Shown piece after piece: positions 35,397 to 44,030 of a stretch of DNA of 64,000 bases (the first letter of the stretch is position 1; every line of letters starts with the position of its first letter). The translations under genes and the position numbers were made by a program. The stretch is from Pseudotamlana agarivorans (GTDB lineage: Bacteria > Bacteroidota > Bacteroidia > Flavobacteriales > Flavobacteriaceae): NCBI RefSeq assembly GCF_001642835.1, contig NZ_LXEI01000008.1:1-64000 (forward strand), read 5' to 3'. Under the pieces are notes generated by a model that was not told the DNA's origin, made no database searches, and worked only from the letters and a program-made list of their open reading frames with translations.

Positions 35397-35567
35397 ACAC
35401 CCCTATAATCCCCTAAAGGGGATAGTGATTCGCGTTCTTAATTCATCAGTTGGCTGAAATTAATCTTCATACTTTCAACAATTAATAGTACATGTGTCGC
35501 ATTGTGTCCTCGAGGATTATCGAGATGAAAACCACTGGTTTTATCGAAGATACCTAGCGGAGCTAAC
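35397..35567. repeat. Multi-palindrome repeat element, mosaic copy 4
   Basis: It begins acacccctataatcccct with aaagggga, like the left arm of copies 1-2. It ends with tcctcgagga, an aaaaccactggtttt hairpin and gaagatacctagcggagcta, which is the reverse complement of the left arm of copy 3. It therefore joins two arm types and has lost the gggg-rich centre. The 379-base gap between parD and hutI contains this element, then short tracts such as acacagttaaacaattac. Confidence 0.7.
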
Positions 35568-35667
35568 AGAAATGTTTTGAAAATGGCTTTTCTAGCTAAA
35601 ACCAGATCTACACACATCTACTCTTACCGATTACACAGTTAAACAATTACATAATTAAACACCAATA

Positions 35668-36906
35668 TCAAACCACCTCTACCCCATTCAAATAAACACG
35701 TTCGATTTGATGATTTCCGAATGAATATGGTATAAAGTGATAAGAACTGATAGCTTTTGTTAAGATCAAGTTGGCTTGTTTTCCTTTGGTAATTGACCCT
35801 ACTTTATGTTCTAGGCCCATGGCGTAGGCGCCGTTTATAGTCGCTGCATTGATGGCTTCTTCTGGCGTTAATTTCATTTTTATACAGGCTGCCGATACCG
35901 CAAAATTCATATTTCCTGAAGGTGACGACCCCGGATTATAATCGGTGGCAAGTGCTAAAGGCAGTCCGGCATCAATCATTTTTCTGCCTGGAGCAAATGG
36001 AATGCTTAAAAAGAAGGAACAACCTGGCAAGGCTACAGGCATGGTTTTAGAATTTTCTAAAACCACAATATCTTCATATTTCATGACTTCCAAATGGTCT
36101 ACCGATAATGCTTTTTGTTTCACTCCTGCTTGCACCCCTCCTATTGAATTAAACTGATTCACATGAATTTTGGCTTGTAAACCATGCAACTTTCCGGCTT
36201 CTAAGATGCGATTAGTATCTTCAACAGTAAAATACCCCTTTTCACAAAACACATCTACAAAATCGGCAAGCCTAGCTTCAGCAACTAAAGGAATCATTTC
36301 TTTAATGATATGATCGACGTAACCGACTTTATTATTCTTATACTCTTCAGGAACAGCATGAGCCCCCAAAAATGTGGCCTTAATAGGGATTTGATGATTT
36401 TCCTTTAAGCGCTTAATCACGCTAAGCATTTTTAATTCAGCTTCTAAAGTTAACCCGTACCCTGATTTAATTTCAACAGCACCTGTACCTAAGGCTATGA
36501 TTTCATCTAAGCGTCTTTTGGTTTGCTTATACAGTTCACTTTCTGATATATTTTGAACTTTTTTAGCAGAGTTTAATATCCCTCCACCTTTATTGGCAAT
36601 GTCTTGATAGCTTAATCCTTTTATTTTATCTACAAATTCGCCTTCACGCTGACCAGCATAAACCAAATGGGTGTGTGAATCGCACCAAGTTGGTAAAACC
36701 ATTTTACCTGTAGCATCAACCACATGGTCTACCGCTCCATCGGGACAGTCTTTCATCGGACCAAAATCATAAATCACATCATTTTTTACGAGAAGAAAAG
36801 CATCTTTAATCGTTGGTAACTCATTCATGGATTTTCCAGAGACAAAACGAGTGTTTTCATCTCTAATTTGAAGTAATTCCTTGATGTTTTTAAATAAAAC
36901 TTTCAT
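35668..36906 (-). CDS. hutI: Imidazolonepropionase
   Basis: 412 residues, typical for the family. It hydrolyses 4-imidazolone-5-propanoate to N-formimidoyl-glutamate in histidine breakdown. VLPTWCDSHTHLVYAGQREG holds the metal-binding H-T-H, GAVEIKSGYGL and FLGAHAVPEEY the substrate and metal residues, and LATDYNPGSSPSGNMNFAVS the conserved Asp. It is the last gene in the leftward hut cluster (hutH, hutU, hutI). The next enzyme, HutG or HutF, is not in the window. Confidence 0.95.
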   Translation of the reverse strand: MKVLFKNIKELLQIRDENTRFVSGKSMNELPTIKDAFLLVKNDVIYDFGPMKDCPDGAVDHVVDATGKMVLPTWCDSHTHLVYAGQREGEFVDKIKGLSYQDIANKGGGILNSAKKVQNISESELYKQTKRRLDEIIALGTGAVEIKSGYGLTLEAELKMLSVIKRLKENHQIPIKATFLGAHAVPEEYKNNKVGYVDHIIKEMIPLVAEARLADFVDVFCEKGYFTVEDTNRILEAGKLHGLQAKIHVNQFNSIGGVQAGVKQKALSVDHLEVMKYEDIVVLENSKTMPVALPGCSFFLSIPFAPGRKMIDAGLPLALATDYNPGSSPSGNMNFAVSAACIKMKLTPEEAINAATINGAYAMGLEHKVGSITKGKQANLILTKAISSYHFIPYSFGNHQIERVYLNGVEVV

Positions 36907-36993
36907 GTGTTAATATTTATTGTTTTTTAGTGGTCACATGGAACACCCAATTATCATTTCGCCGTGTGAGTAAGCTTAATAATGGGTGCTTCA

Positions 36994-38991
36994 TTAAAAC
37001 AGGTTTTCTAGTAATTGATTATCGACTAAGTTAGGTAAAGTTACTTTTAAATTTGGAGTACGATTCATTTCACGTCTAATCGCAAAAAGTGCTTCCTCGT
37101 TTCTGGCCCAACTTCTACGAGCAATACCATTATTCACATCAAAAAACAACATACTTTTTAGGCGTTCTTCAGCTTCCGAAGAACCATCCAGTAACATTCC
37201 AAATCCGCCATTCATCACTTCACCCCAGCCTACGCCTCCGCCATTGTGAATGGACACCCAAGTAGCGCCTCTAAAGCTATCACCAATCACGTTATGAATA
37301 GCCATATCAGCGGTGAATTTACTACCATCATAGATGTTAGAAGTTTCACGATAAGGTGAATCTGTACCGCTCACATCATGATGATCGCGCCCTAAAACCA
37401 CAGGTCCAATCTCGCCATTGGCCACAGCATTATTAAAAGCTTCAGCTATTTTAGCACGACCTTCGGCATCGGCATACAAGATGCGCGCCTGCGAACCGAC
37501 AACCATTTTATTTTTCTTGGCATCCTTAATCCATGTGATATTATCTTGCATTTGCAATTTAATTTCATCTGGTGCCGTTTTCATAATTCCTTCTAAAACA
37601 GACGCAGCAATATCATCAGTTTTATCAAGATCTTCCGGTTTTCCTGAAGTACAGACCCAACGGAAGGGTCCGAATCCATAATCGAAACACATCGGACCTA
37701 AAATATCTTGAACGTAAGACGGGTATTTAAAATCGATATTATTTTCGGCCATCACATCAGCTCCAGCACGAGAGGCTTCTAATAAAAAGGCATTTCCATA
37801 ATCGAAGAAATACGTGCCCTTGGCCACATGATTATTAATAGCATGAGCATGACGGCGTAACGATTCTTGCACTTTTTCCTTAAAAGTCTCTGGTTCTTCG
37901 CGAATTAATCGGTTGGATTCTTCATAAGTTAATCCTGCAGGGTAATAACCTCCTGTCCAAGGAATATGTAATGAAGTTTGATCGGACCCCACGTGAATAA
38001 AAATATTTTCTTCATCAAAACGCTCCCAAACTTCAACCACATTACCAATAAACGCGATAGAAACCACTTCTTTTGAAATTTTTGCTTGTTTAACTCTAGT
38101 AACTAAATCGTCTATGTTATCAATTAACACATCAACCCAACCTTGTTCGTGACGTTTTGTAGCTGCTTTGGCATTCACCTCAGCACAAATGGTAATACAA
38201 CCTGCTATATTTCCTGCTTTAGGTTGCGCCCCACTCATACCGCCTAATCCTGCGGTTAAAAATATTTTACCTTCTGAAGTATCGACTTTTTCCAACACTT
38301 TTCTAAAGGCATTCATAACCGTAATTGTGGTACCGTGTACGATGCCTTGCGGACCAATATACATGAACGATCCTGCTGTCATTTGCCCATATTGCGTAAC
38401 ACCTAGCGCATTAAATTTTTCCCAATCGTCTGGTTTGGAGTAATTAGGAATCATCATACCGTTAGTTACAATCACACGAGGTGCATTTTTTGACGATGGA
38501 AATAATCCCATAGGGTGACCAGAATACAGATGCAACGTTTGCTCATCGGACATTTGAGACAAGTATTGCATGGTTAACAGGTACTGCGCCCAATTTTGAA
38601 AAACCGCGCCATTACCACCATAGGTAATTAATTCTTCGGGATGTTGAGCCACAGCAGGATCTAAATTATTCTGAATCATGAGCATGATAGCCGCTGCCTG
38701 CGTTGATTTTGCAGGATATTCTGAAATCCCTCGTGCAAATATTTTATAATCGGGTTTGAATCTATACATATAAATTCTACCGTATTCTTTAAGTTCTTGA
38801 GCAAATTCTGAAGCCAATTCCTCATGCCAATCTTTAGGAAAATAACGCAAAGCATTTCGAATCGCTAATTGTTTTTCTTCCTTAGATAGAATATCTTTTC
38901 GCTTTGGCGCGCGATTAGCACCTTCAGGGTAAGTATATTTTGATGGCATTTTTGTTGGAATGCCTTGTAAAATTTGTTCTTTGAATGTCAT
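36994..38991 (-). CDS. hutU: Urocanate hydratase
   Basis: 665 residues, the long Bacteroidota form of urocanase (about 550 in gammaproteobacteria). YPEGANRAPKRKDILSKEEK is the N-terminus. YGGNGAVFQNWAQYLLTMQY, GHPMGLFPSS, ITVMNAFRK, GGMSGAQPKAGNIAGCI (NAD-binding), DQTSLHIPWTGGYYPAGLTY and ISIHNGGGVGWGE-like blocks are all present. It converts urocanate to imidazolonepropionate. It lies between hutI (87-base gap) and hutH, from which it is separated by a 307-base gap containing a repeat element. Confidence 0.96.
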   Translation of the reverse strand: MTFKEQILQGIPTKMPSKYTYPEGANRAPKRKDILSKEEKQLAIRNALRYFPKDWHEELASEFAQELKEYGRIYMYRFKPDYKIFARGISEYPAKSTQAAAIMLMIQNNLDPAVAQHPEELITYGGNGAVFQNWAQYLLTMQYLSQMSDEQTLHLYSGHPMGLFPSSKNAPRVIVTNGMMIPNYSKPDDWEKFNALGVTQYGQMTAGSFMYIGPQGIVHGTTITVMNAFRKVLEKVDTSEGKIFLTAGLGGMSGAQPKAGNIAGCITICAEVNAKAATKRHEQGWVDVLIDNIDDLVTRVKQAKISKEVVSIAFIGNVVEVWERFDEENIFIHVGSDQTSLHIPWTGGYYPAGLTYEESNRLIREEPETFKEKVQESLRRHAHAINNHVAKGTYFFDYGNAFLLEASRAGADVMAENNIDFKYPSYVQDILGPMCFDYGFGPFRWVCTSGKPEDLDKTDDIAASVLEGIMKTAPDEIKLQMQDNITWIKDAKKNKMVVGSQARILYADAEGRAKIAEAFNNAVANGEIGPVVLGRDHHDVSGTDSPYRETSNIYDGSKFTADMAIHNVIGDSFRGATWVSIHNGGGVGWGEVMNGGFGMLLDGSSEAEERLKSMLFFDVNNGIARRSWARNEEALFAIRREMNRTPNLKVTLPNLVDNQLLENLF

Positions 38992-39056
38992 TTTTTTTGT
39001 TTTTTGATGGTTGACAGTTGGCCTTTGACGGTTGACTCTTGACTCTTGACGACTCG

Positions 39057-39180
39057 CCCCCCCTATTAGCTGTGCTATATACCTTCAACGAAAACGATGT
39101 TTTCATTTCGGTAGTCCTCAAGGATAAACACCCCGTGATCTCCGAGGATGAACACCCCTATAATCCCCTCAAGGGGATAA
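39057..39180. repeat. Multi-palindrome repeat element, partial copy 5
   Basis: It starts cccctattagctgtgctat with a cgaaaacgatgttttcat hairpin and tcctcaagga. It ends with cacccctataatcccct and the palindrome tcccctcaagggga. The bases 38992-39056 before it are direct-repeat-like (gttgac and gactcttgac units), and 39181-39297 are AT-rich with an acacggttaaacaattacac tract. This fills the 307-base hutU-hutH gap. Confidence 0.7.
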
Positions 39181-39298
39181 CGCTCGTTTTCAATTCGAAG
39201 ATGCGTCTATCGCTCTTCATGTCATGTTTCATAATTAGCGCTTCAAGCTTTCCTATTACACGGTTAAACAATTACACGAATAAACTATATAAATAAAA

Positions 39299-40798
39299 CT
39301 ACCTTAAATTAAACGCTTGAGTTTTCACCAAATCAATCATATTATTGATATCATCTTTTAAAAGTCTATCATCCTCTAATTTCGGAACTTTTTCTCTAAT
39401 TATTCTGTGGTTTTCTTCAATAATATCTGAAAAAGTATTCGGACGCCTAAACTCTAAAGCCTGAGCACCGTACATCAATTCGATGGCCAATATTTTTTCT
39501 AGATTCCCTAAAATCTGATTGAATTTACGCCCTGAAATACTGCCCATAGACACGTGATCTTCCTGCCCTAGTGAGGTTGGAATACTATCTGCTGAAGGCG
39601 GAAAACACAGCGATTTATTTTCAGTAACCAAGGCAGCCGTAGTGTATTGCGGGATCATAAACCCAGAATTCAGTCCGCCACCAGTCGTTAATAAACGTGG
39701 CAATCCGAATTTACCTTCAATTAAAAGGTAACAACGTCGGTCTGAAATATTACCCAATTCCGCGGCAGCGATAGATCCATAATCTAAAGCCATCGCTAAA
39801 GGTTGTCCGTGAAAATTACCACCCGAAATCGCCTCGGTATCACTTAAAACAATTGGGTTATCGGTCACTGAATTCATTTCTATTTCTGCCAGTTCTAACA
39901 GATGATAATAGGCATTTCGAGACGCCCCATGCACTTGCGGAATACAACGCATAGAATATGGATCTTGAACACGCTCGCAGTTTTCATGAGAGTTTACATT
40001 TTGTGAAGAATACAACAACATCGTCATACGCTCGGCCACTTCGATACAGCCTTTAAACGGACGAATTCTGTGCAACTCATCTCTAAAAGGCGACGAACTG
40101 CCTTGATAGCCTTCAATACTCATAGCACCACAAACATCGGCCAAATCTAATAGGTATTCCATTTTATTCAACCCTACAATCGCATGAGCAAGAATGAATT
40201 GTGTACCATTTATTAAGCCTAAACCTTCTTTAGCTTGGAGCTCTATTGGTTCTAAATTATGCTCTTTTAATATCGCTTTCGCGGATTTAATAGAATCTCC
40301 AATCCAAAATTCGCCTTCACCCAGAAGCGGTAAAAACAAATGTGACAAGGGTGCTAAATCACCTGAAGCGCCTACTGAACCTTGCTCTGGAACCGTTGGT
40401 AGCAAATCGTTTTCAATGAAATATAAAATACGCTCTACAAGTTCTAAACGTACCCCGGAATACCCCTGACTTAAAGCATGTACTTTACAAATCATCATGA
40501 TTTTAGACAGGTTTTTATCTATAGGGTTCCCTACGCCAACAGCGTGCGTAATGAGTAAATTTTCTTGAAGTTTATTAGTTTCCTCTGGTGTAATTTGCAC
40601 ATCGCAAAGTGGACCAAATCCTGTATTTATACCATAAACCGCTTTGTTGGAGCTTGCCATTTTTTCAACTTTAGCACGACAAATTTGAATTTGTTCGATA
40701 GCTTCTTCACACAAGACCGCTTCCAAGCTTCCGTTAGCAATGGCTAGTACTTTTTTTACCGTTAAGGTGTCAATTCCGTATTTAAATATCTTTTTCAT
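39299..40798 (-). CDS. hutH: Histidine ammonia-lyase
   Basis: 499 residues, the standard length. It deaminates histidine to urocanate. PEQGSVGASGDLAPLSHLFL carries the Ala-Ser-Gly that forms the MIO cofactor. YGINTGFGPLCDVQIT has the conserved Tyr, and GNFHGQPLAMALDYG and MGSISGRKFNQIL are later catalytic blocks. It is the first gene of the leftward hut group and is divergent from a LysR gene, with a 20-bp palindrome between them. Confidence 0.96.
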   Translation of the reverse strand: MKKIFKYGIDTLTVKKVLAIANGSLEAVLCEEAIEQIQICRAKVEKMASSNKAVYGINTGFGPLCDVQITPEETNKLQENLLITHAVGVGNPIDKNLSKIMMICKVHALSQGYSGVRLELVERILYFIENDLLPTVPEQGSVGASGDLAPLSHLFLPLLGEGEFWIGDSIKSAKAILKEHNLEPIELQAKEGLGLINGTQFILAHAIVGLNKMEYLLDLADVCGAMSIEGYQGSSSPFRDELHRIRPFKGCIEVAERMTMLLYSSQNVNSHENCERVQDPYSMRCIPQVHGASRNAYYHLLELAEIEMNSVTDNPIVLSDTEAISGGNFHGQPLAMALDYGSIAAAELGNISDRRCYLLIEGKFGLPRLLTTGGGLNSGFMIPQYTTAALVTENKSLCFPPSADSIPTSLGQEDHVSMGSISGRKFNQILGNLEKILAIELMYGAQALEFRRPNTFSDIIEENHRIIREKVPKLEDDRLLKDDINNMIDLVKTQAFNLR

Positions 40799-40829
40799 GG
40801 GTATTCAAGCATTAATAGTGGTACAATTA

Positions 40830-40849
40830 CAAAATTATCGATAATTTTG
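40830..40849. promoter_or_regulatory. Perfect 20-bp palindrome: divergent hutH/LysR promoters and likely operator
   Basis: caaaattatcgataattttg is identical to its own reverse complement. It consists of two TAATTTTG boxes (TANNTTTG consensus) pointing outward and separated by TCGA. One points to hutH (start 32 bases away) and one to the LysR gene (start 39 bases away). For hutH a TTTG lies 16 bases upstream of the box, near the expected -33 position. A regulator bound here would block both start sites. Confidence 0.6.
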
Positions 40850-40887
40850 ATACCAAATAAGATCATTAGTTTAACCAATTAATAACT

Positions 40888-41784
40888 ATGAGTTATCAAA
40901 TAGAACTAAGACATATCAAATATTTTTTGGCTGTTGCCGAAGAATTACACTTCCGAAAAGCTGCCGAAAAGCTATACATATCGCAGCCTGGCTTAAGCCG
41001 ACAGATTAAAGAAATGGAGGACTCCCTAGGCATAACGCTTTTCCACCGACACAACCGAAATGTGCAACTCACTCTTGCTGGTCAATATTTACAAGAAGAG
41101 CTTTCCAAAAACTTGAAGCAACTCGATAACATTTTACATCACGCCAAACTTTTGGAAGACGGTAAAGATGGTGAACTGAATTTCGGCTATGTGGGTTCGG
41201 CCATGCAACGAATTATCCCCGAATTGCTTATCAAGTTTACAAAAAACCACCCGAACGTTTTATTCAGTTTAAAGGAAATGGATAATATCAAGCAAATTGA
41301 TGGTTTGTTGGCTCAAGATATTGATATAGGTTTTGTACGTTTGGAACGTATTCCACGAGGCTTATCCAGTCAACTGGTGTTAAAAGAACCTTTTTGTTTA
41401 GTGCTACCCAAAAACCACAGCATTTCTCACGACACCTTCAAAAGTGTGAGTCAGTTAAAAAACGAATCCTTTATTTTATTTGATCCTGAATACAGTGCCG
41501 CCTATTATGAGAAAGTCATGGGTATTTTTGACGATAGCGGCTTCACCCCCATTACTTCTCACAACACCATACATGCCGATTCTATATATAAATTGGTAGA
41601 AAACGGCTTCGGAATATCCATCGTTCCTAAATCTTTAAAATCTTCAGAAAACAGCAATCTTAAGTTTATAGATTTGGATATGATTCCGCAGCGCACCTCA
41701 CTTTCGGCGGTTTGGAAAAAGGATAATAGTAACCCGATTCTAGCCAAGGCGATTGCCTTAATTCATAAGGATATCACAAATTAA
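40888..41784 (+). CDS. LysR-family transcriptional regulator, likely of the hut genes
   Basis: 298 residues. LRHIKYFLAVAEELHFRKAA followed by EKLYISQPGLSRQIKEMEDS is a textbook LysR winged-helix motif, and the rest is the periplasmic-binding-protein-like effector domain (GELNFGYVGSAMQRIIPELL). It is divergent from hutH with an 89-base gap holding a perfect palindrome, so control of histidine utilisation and of itself is inferred. The ligand may be urocanate or histidine; the sequence does not show which. Confidence 0.9.
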   Translation: MSYQIELRHIKYFLAVAEELHFRKAAEKLYISQPGLSRQIKEMEDSLGITLFHRHNRNVQLTLAGQYLQEELSKNLKQLDNILHHAKLLEDGKDGELNFGYVGSAMQRIIPELLIKFTKNHPNVLFSLKEMDNIKQIDGLLAQDIDIGFVRLERIPRGLSSQLVLKEPFCLVLPKNHSISHDTFKSVSQLKNESFILFDPEYSAAYYEKVMGIFDDSGFTPITSHNTIHADSIYKLVENGFGISIVPKSLKSSENSNLKFIDLDMIPQRTSLSAVWKKDNSNPILAKAIALIHKDITN

Positions 41785-41805
41785 TGTCATTCTAAAATAA
41801 AAGAC

Positions 41806-41813
41806 TATCTTTG
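41806..41813 (+). promoter_or_regulatory. Putative -7 box for the DEAD-box helicase gene
   Basis: TATCTTTG, an exact TANNTTTG match, about 130 bases ahead of the helicase start, which implies a long 5' leader. Confidence 0.55.
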
Positions 41814-41819
41814 CCGCTT

Positions 41820-41943
41820 GAAACTCAGAAAAATGGGTTTAAATTCCTCAGAGTGAGGATGTGTTACTAGAAGTTTAAGGTTAAGTATGTCGATTCGCTT
41901 CTTATGTAACACCACATAAAACAATCGAATACTTACATATAGA
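41820..41943 (+). promoter_or_regulatory. Structured 5' leader of the DEAD-box helicase gene
   Basis: The leader contains a cctca-gag-tgagg hairpin (41846-41858), a gtgttac / gtaacac pair (41861-41867 with 41906-41912), and taagtatgtcgattcg facing cgaatactta. Cold-inducible helicase mRNAs often have such leaders, so regulation by RNA structure or temperature is plausible but not shown. Confidence 0.4.
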
Positions 41944-43761
41944 ATGAGCACATTCCAAGAATTAGGTCTTAATAATGACCTATTACAAGCTATTACAGAT
42001 TTAGGATTTACAGAACCTAGTGAGGTTCAAGCCAAAGCCATCCCTATTTTATTAGGATCTGAAGGCGATTTAGTGGCCCTAGCCCAAACTGGAACAGGAA
42101 AAACAGCCGCTTTTGGTTTTCCAATGTTAGAAAAAATTGATGTTGATAGCCGCACCACCCAAGGTTTAATTTTATCACCTACACGTGAGCTTTGTTTACA
42201 AATTGCCAACGAAATGAAATTGTATGGTAAATATTGTAAAGGTTTAAATGTGGTTGCCGTTTATGGTGGATCTAGTATCACCGATCAAGCCAGAGATATT
42301 AAGCGTGGCGCACAAATTATTGTAGCGACTCCAGGTCGTATGAAAGATATGATTAGCCGTAGAATGGTTGATATTTCTAAAATACAATATGCGGTTTTAG
42401 ATGAAGCCGATGAGATGTTAAACATGGGCTTTAAGGAGGATATCACCGATATTTTATCCCACACACCAAAGGACAAAAGTACTTGGTTATTTTCTGCAAC
42501 CATGCCTAGAGAAGTTGCTGCTATTGCAAAAAACTTCATGCACGATCCGCAAGAAATTACCGTTGGAAATAAAAATGAAAGTACCAGTAACGTATCTCAC
42601 GAATACTATTTAGTAAACGCTAGAGACCGTTACCAAGCTTTAAAACGTTTAGCAGATGCTAACCCAGATATTTTTTCTGTGGTGTTCTGTAGAACAAAAC
42701 GTGATACTCAAAAAGTAGCCGAACAACTTATTGAAGATGGCTACAATGCTGGGGCTTTACACGGCGATTTGAGTCAGAATCAACGTGATTTAGTCATGAA
42801 TGCCTTCCGTAAAAATCAAATTCAAATGCTTGTTGCAACCGATGTTGCGGCTCGTGGTATTGATGTTGATGATGTTACGCACGTTATAAACTACCAATTA
42901 CCTGACGAAATTGAAACCTACACCCACCGTTCTGGTCGTACCGGACGTGCTGGTAAAACAGGGGTTTCTATGGTTATTGTTTCTAAAAGTGAAGTACGTA
43001 AAATTAAAAGTATCGAGCGTATTATTAAACGTCAGTTTGATAAGAAAGAAATTCCAGATGGTATGGAAATCTGCGAAGTTCAGTTGATGTCTTTAGCCAA
43101 TAAGATTCATAATACTGAGGTTAACCCAGAAATTGAAAAGTACCTTACGGAAATTAATGAAAAGTTTGCTGATACTTCTAAAGATGAATTAATTAAAAAA
43201 TTCTTCTCGGTTGAGTTTACACGTTTCTTCAATTACTATAACAAATCTAAAAACCTAAATATTGCTGAAGGTTCTTATGATAGAGATGGTGGTCGTGAAG
43301 GCGGAAGAGATTTTAAAGGTGGAAAATCAGATTCGACACGCTACTTTATAAACGTAGGTAGTAAAGATGGTTTCGATTGGATGCAGTTGAAAGACTTCTT
43401 AAAAGAGAAATTAGAACTTGGTAGAGATGATGTTTTTAAAGTTGAAGTAAAAGACAGTTTTTCATTCTTTAATACTGAAAATGAAGCAAAAGAAAAGGTA
43501 TTATCTTTTTTCACCGATTTCAAACACGAAGGTCGTTTTGTAAACGTTGAAGTGTCTGAAAACCGTGGTGGCGGAAGACGTAATGACAGACGTGGCGGCG
43601 GACGTCGTGATGGCGGAAAACGCGCCGGAGGAAGACGTGACGATCGTAAAGGTGCTTCTGGAAACCGAAGTGAAAGACGTCGTAGCGAAGGAAGTTCAAA
43701 ACCAAGACGCTCGGATTCTGGCGGAGGAAACTTCGATAGACCAAGACGTTCTAGAAGATAG
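41944..43761 (+). CDS. DEAD-box ATP-dependent RNA helicase
   Basis: 605 residues. Q-motif and LVALAQTGTGKTAAFGFPML (motif I), LSPTRELCLQIA (Ia), AVLDEADEML (II), WLFSATMPR (III), VATDVAARGIDVDDVTHV (V) and YTHRSGRTGRAGKTG (VI) are all present. A DbpA-type RNA-binding domain follows (RYFINVGSKDGFDWMQLKDF). The last 50-60 residues are an Arg/Gly-rich tail (RRGGGRR units) that should bind RNA unspecifically. It probably acts in ribosome assembly or mRNA decay, in the manner of DeaD/CshA. Confidence 0.95.
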   Translation: MSTFQELGLNNDLLQAITDLGFTEPSEVQAKAIPILLGSEGDLVALAQTGTGKTAAFGFPMLEKIDVDSRTTQGLILSPTRELCLQIANEMKLYGKYCKGLNVVAVYGGSSITDQARDIKRGAQIIVATPGRMKDMISRRMVDISKIQYAVLDEADEMLNMGFKEDITDILSHTPKDKSTWLFSATMPREVAAIAKNFMHDPQEITVGNKNESTSNVSHEYYLVNARDRYQALKRLADANPDIFSVVFCRTKRDTQKVAEQLIEDGYNAGALHGDLSQNQRDLVMNAFRKNQIQMLVATDVAARGIDVDDVTHVINYQLPDEIETYTHRSGRTGRAGKTGVSMVIVSKSEVRKIKSIERIIKRQFDKKEIPDGMEICEVQLMSLANKIHNTEVNPEIEKYLTEINEKFADTSKDELIKKFFSVEFTRFFNYYNKSKNLNIAEGSYDRDGGREGGRDFKGGKSDSTRYFINVGSKDGFDWMQLKDFLKEKLELGRDDVFKVEVKDSFSFFNTENEAKEKVLSFFTDFKHEGRFVNVEVSENRGGGRRNDRRGGGRRDGGKRAGGRRDDRKGASGNRSERRRSEGSSKPRRSDSGGGNFDRPRRSRR

Positions 43762-43840
43762 AATTTGGCTGTAGGCAGTAAACTATAAGCAATATGTTTT
43801 AGGCTTACTGCATATTGCACATAGCCTATAATCATACAGT

Positions 43841-43912
43841 TGTCACATTGAGCTTGTCGAAATGCACTATTTTAAACATAATGACTTGAGCTTCGACAAG
43901 CTCAGCTTGACA
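43841..43912. repeat. REP-like inverted repeat, possible terminator
   Basis: tgtcacattgagcttgtcga at 43841-43860 faces its inverse (tcgacaagctcagcttgaca) at 43893-43912, with a loop of about 30 bases. A related half-copy occurs at 44943-44966. Such GAGCTTGTCGAA repeats are dispersed in flavobacterial intergenic DNA. Following the helicase gene, it may end transcription. The rest of the 269-base gap is ordinary, with a TATCTTTC box at 43976 for the next gene. Confidence 0.7.
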
Positions 43913-44030
43913 ACAAGAAAACCAAATTGTGGTTAAACTATTTTGTTAATTTTTAGTCAAAATAAAAAAGATACCTATCTTTCAAACTTATTGTTTATTA
44001 CTTTTATCCCATAATCAACTAAAAGGATTT

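Noticed and set aside
39039-39296. 85-codon open frame on the plus strand in the hutU-hutH gap
   Set aside because: It coincides with repeat copy 5 and low-complexity DNA.
43341-43835. 164-codon minus-strand frame opposite the helicase tail
   Set aside because: It is the reverse of the Arg/Gly-rich tail, giving Pro/Arg/Ser-rich nonsense.
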